Part shown: piece by piece, positions 53,680 through 60,841 of the stretch
Layout of the letters: every line of letters begins with the position of its first letter
Numbering within the stretch: the stretch's first letter is position 1
Assembly: GCA_016839785.1 (NCBI GenBank)
Contig: JAEOTQ010000155.1
Location: forward strand, 1-60,841
Direction: 5' to 3'
Source: Candidatus Hodarchaeota archaeon
Lineage (GTDB): Archaea; Asgardarchaeota; Heimdallarchaeia; Hodarchaeales; Hodarchaeaceae
Length of the DNA: 60,841 nucleotides
Translations under genes and position numbers: made by a program
Notes under the pieces: generated by a model
Database searches by the model: none
Seen by the model: the letters and a program-made list of their open reading frames with translations, nothing else
What the model was told of the DNA's origin: nothing

Positions 53680-54192
53680 TTAATTGCTAAGATAGAACTT
53701 CTTGTTATCATTCCACCATTTAAGCCATTTTGCTCTGCTATCATATCGGTTCTTTTTCTTTACACCCATTACAAACGTACCTCCCTTTCCTAATACTCTT
53801 TTTACTTGATAAATTTGGCCAGTATGGCCTAGGAAATGAAGGGAAATTCTCTGAATTAATTCAGCGATAGTTTCTGTATTTCCTCCAGTATTGTATTCTG
53901 GTAGATCTGTAAAGTTCTCATCAGGTAAGTTATTGAGAAAATTGAAACTGATCTTTGAAAACTCAAGAAATGTATCTACAAGTTCCGAATAAGACATAGG
54001 AAAGACTCTATTTTTCCTTCTTTTTGGATCTAATCTAAAATAATCCCGAATATCTTTACTAATTTTCCTTTCACCAAGACATAGACCATTGAAAATCGTG
54101 TCCATGTGTATTACAAGATGTCCAATTACCCATCTAATTGGGTTTAGGTTCGAAGTTATCTGTTTTTCAAAATCTTCTGGTTTAAGCCTCAT
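53680..54192 (-). CDS. DinB/YfiT-like metal-dependent protein
   Basis: A 170-residue four-helix-bundle protein. The pattern NPIRWVIGHLVIHMDTIF at the first conserved His and HFLGHTGQIYQVKRVLG near the C terminus fit the DinB superfamily, where three His bind a metal. The role may be thiol transfer or stress response; not decided here. Confidence 0.65.
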   Translation of the reverse strand: MRLKPEDFEKQITSNLNPIRWVIGHLVIHMDTIFNGLCLGERKISKDIRDYFRLDPKRRKNRVFPMSYSELVDTFLEFSKISFNFLNNLPDENFTDLPEYNTGGNTETIAELIQRISLHFLGHTGQIYQVKRVLGKGGTFVMGVKKKNRYDSRAKWLKWWNDNKKFYLSN

Positions 54193-54371
54193 AATTGCCT
54201 TTAGAACATTCCATTCAGCAATTTAAAAAGTCTCTATTGCATATGATTTTAGATTCACTTTAGTGCCCTTCTCGAGATGGTAGATATGAAATTTTAAATT
54301 TTCAAAATAAAAAGTCTCTCCACATCCTTTAAAATAGGAATGACTTTGCTACTATTTGAATTTACTAATTA

Positions 54372-54385
54372 CTGATATTTATCAG
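54372..54385. promoter_or_regulatory. Short inverted repeat upstream of the GbsR-like regulator
   Basis: CTGATA and TATCAG flank a TT spacer, about 33 bases before the ATG of the regulator. It could be an autoregulatory site. The arms are short, so chance is possible in AT-rich DNA. Confidence 0.3.
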
Positions 54386-54417
54386 AATTCATCATAATGA
54401 CAGGAGTAGGTCCATAG

Positions 54418-54975
54418 ATGAGTGATAATCCTACTAAAAATGAATATAAGGACATTATTAAACTTGAAGAGGAAATTTCTAACTTTTTTGAAGATTTAAT
54501 GTACGATCGTGGAGGATCCCCTTTGTTGGGAAGGATTTTTGCTCTCTGTGTATTGACTTCTTCCCAGAAACCGCTATTACAAAAAGAATTAGTAGATAAA
54601 TTCGAGGTAAATCCTTCCACCATTAGTCGCAATCTGAAGGAACTTGAGAACTGGAAATTAGTTGATAGACGTCGTGAACCAGGCTCTAGAGAATGGAAAT
54701 ATCAGGTTGAGCCCACCGCGTATCTTGAGCTCCTTGTTAACGAATTTGAAGAAAATGTGAATAACCTACGAGAGCGAGAAGGGGGTTTAAGGCGTATACG
54801 TGAGCGGTGGGGTAAAACTTTAAGTCAAGAGTCCAAAGAATCTCCTGGAGGAAAACGTACCCTACAAGTTCTTGACTTTCTAATTAATTGGATGGATATT
54901 GTGGCTTCAGAACAAGATGAACTAATTCAAACCCTCCATCGACGATTTCTAGAGTTAGAGAAGAGTATTGAGTAA
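54418..54975 (+). CDS. GbsR/MarR-like winged-helix transcriptional regulator
   Basis: A 185-residue protein with a winged helix at residues ~25-100 (LLGRIFALCVLTSSQKPLLQKELVDKF begins it; NPSTISRNLKELENWKLVDRRREPGSREWKYQV is the recognition and wing part). The C-terminal ~80 residues are helical, as in GbsR dimers. It may control the nearby membrane-protein genes. A GGAG-rich stretch (GACAGGAGTAGG) precedes the ATG. Confidence 0.8.
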   Translation: MSDNPTKNEYKDIIKLEEEISNFFEDLMYDRGGSPLLGRIFALCVLTSSQKPLLQKELVDKFEVNPSTISRNLKELENWKLVDRRREPGSREWKYQVEPTAYLELLVNEFEENVNNLREREGGLRRIRERWGKTLSQESKESPGGKRTLQVLDFLINWMDIVASEQDELIQTLHRRFLELEKSIE

Positions 54976-55121
54976 ATTTGGAAACAAAATACTCTTTATC
55001 AAACTTTTTACACCTTCAATTAATCCTAAATCTCCAGAAATCCTTAGAAGTATAATCTCTCAGCCTGGGACGGTGTCGTCATTAAATACCGGTTGGTATA
55101 TTCTCATCATCGAGACTAGAA

Positions 55122-55490
55122 TTAATTTCCTACAAGTGTTTTCTTCAGAGCATGATATCGATCGTGATAATTTACATTACATAAATACTTTTTAGCCTTT
55201 TTTAAGGATCCTGTTAAACATTCCGAGTGAATAAAAATGGGTTGAGAATGATGGGAAGTGATAAAACAAATACTTGCTCGTACTAAGTTTACAGATTGAT
55301 GTGACATACGAAAAATTCCTCCTTGTTTTTGAGGATCGAAATGTGACAGATATAGTCCCACTTTCGATGCCCCAGTAACTCCAAAAAGCCTTTTTACTTC
55401 AGTAGCAAGTAAAAACCACGCATCTTTCTCAGAAACTTCTTCCTGACATATGAATCGGACCGTTAAGTAGCGTACGCGCTCTTTTTTCAT
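55122..55490 (-). CDS. rnp2: RNase P protein Pop5/Rpp14
   Basis: A 122-residue protein of the Pop5/Rpp14 fold: KKERVRYLTVRFIC, EVKRLFGVTGASKVGLYLSHFD, and SVNLVRASICFI near the middle. It is the partner of Rpp30 in archaeal RNase P, encoded immediately upstream. The ATG is right after the Rpp30 stop. Confidence 0.88.
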   Translation of the reverse strand: MKKERVRYLTVRFICQEEVSEKDAWFLLATEVKRLFGVTGASKVGLYLSHFDPQKQGGIFRMSHQSVNLVRASICFITSHHSQPIFIHSECLTGSLKKAKKYLCNVNYHDRYHALKKTLVGN

Positions 55491-55491
55491 T

Positions 55492-56235
55492 CTATTCTTC
55501 CTCCTGAATATTAATATCCCTTTCTGGTGCTAGATAAATTCCAGGGGCTAGATAATCTTTGCTGATTTTTATTTGATTACGGGAGAGCAGATGAGTTGGT
55601 ATAGTGCTCAATGAATTTAGCGGAGGTTCTTTTTTAGAAAAGAGAACTTGTGCAAGAGACGCTAGGTCATAGGGGGATCGCAATTCACTTTGATTAGAAG
55701 CCCCCGAATTCACGATTATTGGTACTGATTTTATCTGTGCAATTTCCAAAGCTTGTCGAATTTGGCGAAAGACGGGAATTTGAGTACGTTCAGGGGATAG
55801 GTAGAGCTCACTTAGAGAAATTTCAAGATGTTTGGCGAACTTGATCATTAGTTTGGCAATAGAACGGGTAAATAGTTTGCTAATCTGATGGGGTGGAAAT
55901 ACCAAAATATCTATTCGATTATCCTGTGCAGCCCAACCAACAATCTCAGAATCTGAACATTTAACGGATATTATAGGGAAATTTCTTCTCTCTCTTCTTA
56001 GAATCTGCACAATTTTTTCCTTAGGTACTTTACTAGCATCGATATCTAATCTATTAACGAGTTCTAAAGAATGATTGTCCGAAAATTTACTAAAATCCTC
56101 GGTTTTGGTATTCCACTGTCTCCCAAGCCAGATTTGAGAATAACCCAGAAGATGGCTAACCTCTAGAATGGCACGTAAATTAGAAGGTGTAACAGAAGTA
56201 ATATAGTCAACAAATTTACGTTGCACACGTATCAA
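55492..56235 (-). CDS. rnp3: RNase P protein Rpp30
   Basis: A 247-residue TIM-barrel-like protein of RNase P (p30): DNRIDILVFPPHQISKLFTRSIAKL, LEISLSELY, RQIRQALEIAQIKSVPIIVNSGASNQSELRSP. It binds the catalytic domain of the RNA with Pop5. It lies downstream of L15e in the common archaeal order L15e, Rpp30, Rpp14, which this window follows. Confidence 0.88.
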   Translation of the reverse strand: MIRVQRKFVDYITSVTPSNLRAILEVSHLLGYSQIWLGRQWNTKTEDFSKFSDNHSLELVNRLDIDASKVPKEKIVQILRRERRNFPIISVKCSDSEIVGWAAQDNRIDILVFPPHQISKLFTRSIAKLMIKFAKHLEISLSELYLSPERTQIPVFRQIRQALEIAQIKSVPIIVNSGASNQSELRSPYDLASLAQVLFSKKEPPLNSLSTIPTHLLSRNQIKISKDYLAPGIYLAPERDINIQEEE

Positions 56236-56384
56236 ATTCCTATATGATGTACTACATTCGAGTATAGTCGCTTTCGAGAAACAATCTTATTAAATCTTTC
56301 AGTAAATCAAACTCTGAAAAAGAAAAAGAGAAGAAAGAAATTGGATTGAACGTTCTCTCGTTCGATGAAGAATTAATGTATGGC

Positions 56385-56948
56385 TTATCTGTCATACGAT
56401 GGACGAGTGTGTTCGCTTCCTTTACCTTTTTTGTGTAGTCCGCGACTTCTTTGCCCTGCGGATGTTTTACCTCTGAAAACACGACCTTTATGTCCTTTAT
56501 TACAGATCCAGTTTATTTTAGGATCTGATTGAATTTCGGGAGCTTCAGGATCAACAAGAATTACTTCAAACCACCTATGAAGTCCGTCTGATAATACTGG
56601 ATAACTGTTCAGAACTTCAAGATTAGGGAATTTTCTTGCGCATCTTTCTTCCGCAATCCATTGTCGTGACTTTTTTGGGGTAATTCGATTAACACCCATA
56701 CGTTTAGAACGACGTCCTTGAACAGGCCGTGATTTTCGACGTCCTCCTCTCGGTACACGGACGCGGGCCAAAATAAACCCTTTTTTCCGGCGATACCCTA
56801 GAGCACGAGCCCGATCGATTCTTGTAGAATGATCTAAGCGAACAATACTGGGCTCTCGTCGCCATTTAACAAGCCTAGAGATTCTTAGCTTCTTAAACTC
56901 GGTAGTTCGTTCTTTCCAGAACTTAGATACATATTTGTATGAACTCAT
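56385..56948 (-). CDS. rpl15e: Large-subunit ribosomal protein L15e
   Basis: A 187-residue protein typical of L15e: SSYKYVSKFWKERTTEFKKL, then RLDHSTRIDRARALGYRRKKGF, VRVPRGGRRK, RVFRGKTSAGQRSRGLHKKG at the end. First gene of the cluster with the RNase P proteins. Minus-strand TATA-like GCTTTTAAAATA lies at about 57042-57053. Confidence 0.96.
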   Translation of the reverse strand: MSSYKYVSKFWKERTTEFKKLRISRLVKWRREPSIVRLDHSTRIDRARALGYRRKKGFILARVRVPRGGRRKSRPVQGRRSKRMGVNRITPKKSRQWIAEERCARKFPNLEVLNSYPVLSDGLHRWFEVILVDPEAPEIQSDPKINWICNKGHKGRVFRGKTSAGQRSRGLHKKGKGSEHTRPSYDR

Positions 56949-57328
56949 ATAAATAGCCTCCGTTAGGTTCTGCGTTTATACGAATCATCTGATTCACGCA
57001 ACATTCCAGAATGGAGATACTTATTGGAGGCTCGTTTGTTGACTATTTTAAAAGCTCCCGAGTAGAATGGATTCCATTCTCACTTTTTCTTAATCCTCTG
57101 AGGTACCAATTTTAGTTCTAGCCTCACTCTAACTGAATATCTAGTAAACTCAATATACCATGATTTGAGAAATTTCCTCTTCGAAAATACTACGTAATCT
57201 CGTAGTATACTCTGGTTTCTTATATTTTAATTTCATTATTCAAATCAGGTAGGCTTACGTGAAAGAACCAATATTTAAGCTGAAAATGAATTTCTTGATC
57301 CCTTTAAAAATCGAGGAGTAGTATAATT
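56949..57328. other. Divergent intergenic region between L15e and serA
   Basis: Contains a 14-base palindrome GAATCATCTGATTC at 56982-56995 and an 8-base inverted repeat ATACTACG/CGTAGTAT at 57187-57208 with a 6-base loop. The former lies in the L15e leader; the latter lies about 65 bases upstream of an ATATTTAAG element for serA. Confidence 0.45.
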
Positions 57329-58300
57329 ATGCAAACAAGTAATAGTTTAAAGAGAATATTAGTCTCAGATCCATTAGATCCATCTGCAATAGCAGAATTA
57401 AAAAAAGAGTTTGAAGTTATTGAGAAACACTATTCTCCTGAAGAATTAAAAAAGGAAATCACTCAATTCCATGCTCTAATAGTGCGAAGTGCGACAAAAG
57501 TAACTCGTGATATTATCAATAATGGAGCTCAATTAGAGGTAATTGGTAGAGCAGGAATTGGAGTGGATAATATAAATGTCCAAGCAGCCCTTAAGAAAGG
57601 TATTCTTGTTGTTAATGCTCCAGGATCTTCTTCAGTATCCGTAGCAGAACTTACAATGGCTTTTATGTTAGCACTTTGCAGTAAATTAGTTCATGTGACA
57701 AATAAAACTAAATTGGATGACTACCCAAAGGAAAAAACCCTTAGATCGGAACTTTATGGGAAAACACTGGGATGTATTGGATGTGGAAAAATTGGTAAAG
57801 AAGTAATTGCCAGAGCCAACGTATTCGGGATGAAATGCTTGGTTTATTCCCCAAATTCTCCCTTTAAAGCAACAGAGAATCTTGACATAGAAATTACTAA
57901 AGATTTAGATTATCTACTGCAGACATCGGATTTTGTAACCATTCACACAAAATTAAAACCAGAATCTCATAATCTAATCAGTAAACGTGAGCTGTCACTC
58001 ATGAAGCCGACTGCTTATCTCATAAATTGTGCACGTGGGGGTATCGTAGATGAAGATGCTTTATATTATTCCTTAAAAGAAGGAAAGATTGCTGGAGCGG
58101 CATTAGATGTGTACGCAGATGAACCAATAAGAGATAACAAATTATTTGAATTGGAAAATATCTATGCATCACCCCATATCGGTGCCTCCACGACTGAAGC
58201 CCAGGAGCGAGTCGGAAAAATCATTATTGATCAAGTGAGAAAAGTTCTACAAGGCATTCAGCCAGATTTCTTGGTTAAAGATTCTTATTTCTCTGGATAA
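57329..58300 (+). CDS. serA: D-3-phosphoglycerate dehydrogenase (short, no ACT domain)
   Basis: A 323-residue 2-hydroxyacid dehydrogenase, close to D-3-phosphoglycerate dehydrogenase for serine synthesis. Rossmann motif GCGKIGKEVIARANVFG; catalytic Arg in NCARGGIVDEDALY, Glu in YADEPI and His in SPHIGASTTEAQ. There is no C-terminal ACT regulatory domain, so allosteric inhibition by serine is not expected. GAGGAG precedes the ATG. Confidence 0.9.
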   Translation: MQTSNSLKRILVSDPLDPSAIAELKKEFEVIEKHYSPEELKKEITQFHALIVRSATKVTRDIINNGAQLEVIGRAGIGVDNINVQAALKKGILVVNAPGSSSVSVAELTMAFMLALCSKLVHVTNKTKLDDYPKEKTLRSELYGKTLGCIGCGKIGKEVIARANVFGMKCLVYSPNSPFKATENLDIEITKDLDYLLQTSDFVTIHTKLKPESHNLISKRELSLMKPTAYLINCARGGIVDEDALYYSLKEGKIAGAALDVYADEPIRDNKLFELENIYASPHIGASTTEAQERVGKIIIDQVRKVLQGIQPDFLVKDSYFSG

Positions 58301-58331
58301 ATTGTGTAAACCTGAATTTCTATACGGTGTC

Positions 58332-60841
58332 CTATTCTTTGGACTTTAACCGGCTTATCGAGATCTCTAAAGCTCCTTTCAGGGAATAAAGAAATAAATA
58401 TCCCTTAGAAGTAATATTATAATATTTAAAACGCGCATCTTGGATGAAAGAAGGTTTTATGTGAGATTTGATAAATTCTAAATCAGCTAATTTTCTTATT
58501 TCATCGGATATGGTTGTAGGGGGAATATTGAGACTTTGAGAGAGCTTAGTTGGATTAGTTTCTTGTATATCTTGATAAGCCATCTCAATCAATACTAATG
58601 CGGTTCTGCCTTTTATTGATTTCAAGATTTCTTGGATTTCAGGGGGAAAATATGGGATCAATGAGAAGTTCTCACTAGTATCAAGTTGTTCAGAAATTGA
58701 TTGAGGTTCAATGAGTGGAGTGCTTGGTGATGCTGGAATAATATCAGATTTTATATTTTCTAAACCAATTATCACTTTGTGATAAATTGCTCTCAAAAAC
58801 TCGATCTGGTCTGACTGAAAATATTCAATAAAGGGTACAGGGGCTTTAAATTTTAAATTATAAGACACAATTACTAAAATGAGTGCAATAGACAGACCTA
58901 CTACAAAAAATAATCGTATAAGGTTCTCATTTGAACTTGGACTTTGAAAATCTAATGTGAAGATGGCATCTGAGGTGTCTTCTACTGTTAATTGACCGCA
59001 GGAGGCAACAACTTTGATTAAACAACTCCTACTATTATAATCAGTACTAACTATATCCCAGTTAAAACGAGTATCTGTAATATTCGATACGATTTTAATC
59101 CATGATTCACCATTTTCCTTGGATAAATATATTGAATACGAAATTGGATGATCCCATGAATCAATTGGTGCGATCCAGTATACTCTTATTAATGAATTTA
59201 GCGATTCTCCTCCATTAGGGGAAATAATCACTGGAGGTAGAAGTAAATGACTAAGCGGAGGATTAGCATGAACTAAAGGATAGTAATCATAATTATCTTC
59301 AGAAAGATCAATATAGTAGGGGAGATCAGTAAAACCGTCAGCATTAACATCAGGTGTAATCCAATCACTCCAAAAGTTAAAAATAAATAGATTATTGAAT
59401 CCAAAATCAGTTGCTTGGATATTTCCATTATTGTTATCAGTAAAATCATTGAACTTAATAGTATTATTACCTGCATATTCTGCAATCTCAATCCCATAGG
59501 AAGTGGTGTTGACAATTATATTATGGGTTAGAGAATTATTATTGGAATCCATAGATAGAAAAAATCCTACCCGATTGTTAAAAACCGAATTAGACGAAAA
59601 AATGTTGTCACTGCTCTCTAAAGCTTGCAATCCTATTCCGCGATGATTTGAAACCGTATTATTCATTATAAAATTATTCTTCGACCCCCCTATACATGTA
59701 ATTCCATAAGAAAACACCTCTTGCTCCCCTTCAACATAAATATGGTTATTAATGAGTGTGTTATTAATACAAGCCCGAAGTTCAATTCCTATGACTGTAT
59801 TGATTATACTATTATTGGAGATAATGTTATCATCTGATAGACGTGGAGCAATACCGAAAGCAAGATCCGAAATTGTGTTGTTAAAGATTTTAGCACCCCC
59901 TTGACCCTGACCTTGAAGTGTTATTCCCCCTGCTGAAGGGTACTCATTAGGATCATGAGCTTTCGTAATAGTATTATTAAAAATGGTGGTGTTTGCAGAA
60001 TACCTTAAAAAAATTCCAGCAATTGTTATATTGGAGATATAGTTTCCTTTTATGATGTTATTCTTTGAATACCAAAGAAAAAGTTGAACATCCACATTAC
60101 TGTGAATTAGATTTTCTTCAATAAGATTATTGCTGGTGGAAATTCCATCAATAGCACCAAAGAAACCAATTCCTTTGTCTCCATTAAACGAAACGATATT
60201 TTTTTCTATTATATTGTATGGACCAGAGACGTGAATCCCAGTCTTAGTATTATTATGCACTAAATTCTTGATTAACCTGTTTTCCGCGGAACCTTCGTGA
60301 AGATAAATCCCCATATAATGATTAAATGAGAGATTATTGTATATAACAGTATTATTATGTGAGGAACTCAAGGAGATTCCCTGCCATGCGTTTCCATAAA
60401 CAGTATTATTCGAAATTAAGTTTTCATCAGCAAACCAAAGATTAATTCCACCCGAATTGTTGAAAACTGTATTATTAATTATTTGATTATTACTTGAAAG
60501 TAGAAGTTCAGTTTCAACTGAGGAATTCAACTGGATTCCATTATAATCATTCCCAGAAATAAAATTATTAGAAATTTGGTTTTCTTGAGAATTATTAAGA
60601 TTTACCCCATAACAACCGTTATTATTGACCGTATTATTGATAATCTGATTATAATGGGAATTTTCCAAGAGGAAGCCTTCAGAATTCCCTTCTATAATGT
60701 TCTGGCTGAAACTACAATTATTACTTGACTGTAAATTAACACCAGTCCAACCATTATACTTGACTGTATTTAACGAAAACTCGATAAACATTGCTTCTGA
60801 GATGGTGACCCCCATGTCGTTATTGCTGATGTCGTTGCTTA
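58332..60841 (-). CDS. NosD-like right-handed beta-helix surface protein with Fn3-like domain, membrane anchor and cytoplasmic winged helix (5' end beyond window)
   Basis: At least 827 residues, with the frame open to the right edge, so it is truncated at its N terminus; the ATG at 60815 lies within the repeats. Residues ~1-480 are parallel beta-helix repeats rich in NNT, SNN, GI and ISNN (for example QISNNFISGNDYNGIQL), as in NosD/pectin-lyase-like proteins. A beta-sandwich (SPNGGESLNS, SIYLSKENGESW) follows, then a membrane helix (LIRLFFVVGLSIALILVIVS) and a C-terminal winged helix (LSQSLNIPPTTISDEIRKL). The topology puts the DNA-binding-like domain in the cytoplasm, perhaps a one-component sensor. 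Confidence 0.8.
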   Translation of the reverse strand, partial: SNDISNNDMGVTISEAMFIEFSLNTVKYNGWTGVNLQSSNNCSFSQNIIEGNSEGFLLENSHYNQIINNTVNNNGCYGVNLNNSQENQISNNFISGNDYNGIQLNSSVETELLLSSNNQIINNTVFNNSGGINLWFADENLISNNTVYGNAWQGISLSSSHNNTVIYNNLSFNHYMGIYLHEGSAENRLIKNLVHNNTKTGIHVSGPYNIIEKNIVSFNGDKGIGFFGAIDGISTSNNLIEENLIHSNVDVQLFLWYSKNNIIKGNYISNITIAGIFLRYSANTTIFNNTITKAHDPNEYPSAGGITLQGQGQGGAKIFNNTISDLAFGIAPRLSDDNIISNNSIINTVIGIELRACINNTLINNHIYVEGEQEVFSYGITCIGGSKNNFIMNNTVSNHRGIGLQALESSDNIFSSNSVFNNRVGFFLSMDSNNNSLTHNIIVNTTSYGIEIAEYAGNNTIKFNDFTDNNNGNIQATDFGFNNLFIFNFWSDWITPDVNADGFTDLPYYIDLSEDNYDYYPLVHANPPLSHLLLPPVIISPNGGESLNSLIRVYWIAPIDSWDHPISYSIYLSKENGESWIKIVSNITDTRFNWDIVSTDYNSRSCLIKVVASCGQLTVEDTSDAIFTLDFQSPSSNENLIRLFFVVGLSIALILVIVSYNLKFKAPVPFIEYFQSDQIEFLRAIYHKVIIGLENIKSDIIPASPSTPLIEPQSISEQLDTSENFSLIPYFPPEIQEILKSIKGRTALVLIEMAYQDIQETNPTKLSQSLNIPPTTISDEIRKLADLEFIKSHIKPSFIQDARFKYYNITSKGYLFLYSLKGALEISISRLKSKE

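Noticed and set aside
58332..60841. Tandem repeats, first considered as a DNA repeat array or CRISPR-like region
   Set aside because: The repetition is at the amino-acid level (beta-helix rungs) with diverged DNA and no regular spacer length.

Overview
This window reads as a chromosome segment of an Asgard archaeon, AT-rich and with high coding density. The information-processing genes are archaeal and leave little doubt about the domain: S8e, S27e and L15e, the alpha and beta subunits of aIF2, Nop10, Gar1, Rpp30 and Rpp14/Pop5, GINS, tRNA-splicing endonuclease, archaeal GlyRS and ThrRS, an RPA32-like protein, family B DNA polymerase and Nmd3. The Asgard placement rests on the eukaryote-like genes: an E1/E2/ubiquitin/JAMM set, an ESCRT-II Vps22/36-like protein, Arf-like and MglA-like small GTPases with Roadblock partners, and weaker matches to TRAP-beta, the WASH subunit CCDC53 and UFL1/DDRGK1. 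A heimdallarchaeial lineage is my best guess, but no rRNA is present to prove it.

Layout. 1-8 kb: left-truncated H+-pyrophosphatase, Ndk, RPA32-like protein, EndA, a TRAP-beta-like membrane protein opposite a Get3/ArsA ATPase, a proline-rich CCDC53-like protein, and a pterin/F420 pair (FolP, CofE). 8-15.5 kb: degenerate RecA/KaiC-like ATPase, NapH-type polyferredoxin, geranylgeranyl reductase, Gar1, S8e, a VTT-domain membrane protein and a large coiled-coil protein. 15.7-26 kb: PolB, then the minus-strand translation cluster aIF2-beta/DUF424/Nmd3/NSUN, a permuted GTPase, GlyRS and an orphan A-ATPase subunit B. 26-31 kb: TPR protein, two Roadblock proteins, an MglA-like GTPase, a CRM-domain protein and a type IV prepilin peptidase. 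31.5-33.8 kb: GINS/S27e/aIF2-alpha/Nop10/acetyltransferase operon.

34-44 kb is the most interesting region. It holds the ESCRT-II-like protein and an SPFH protein, a large tandem winged-helix plus zinc-finger protein resembling UFL1/DDRGK1 (candidate E3), a zinc-ribbon protein, the operon [zinc ribbon + two possible RWD/E2-like domains]-ubiquitin-E1, a divergent unit E2-JAMM-membrane protein, and two tandem Arf-like GTPases. These genes could form a self-contained ubiquitin conjugation, removal and membrane-sorting module with two proposed new components: an inactive E2-like scaffold and an E3.

44-61 kb: ThrRS, a phosphoribosyltransferase, KEOPS subunit Cgi121 with an apparent non-AUG/GUG/UUG start, a THUMP protein, another GTPase, an ABC exporter with a palindromic operator at its promoter, several membrane proteins, a GbsR-like regulator, the L15e/Rpp30/Rpp14 cluster, SerA, and a right-truncated surface beta-helix protein with a predicted cytoplasmic winged helix. 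I found no tRNA, rRNA, CRISPR array, insertion sequence or phage gene. Many starts are TTG or GTG with a clear GGTGA or GGAG Shine-Dalgarno sequence; where an ATG with better context lies downstream I moved the start. All homology statements are from reading motifs by eye; no search was run.
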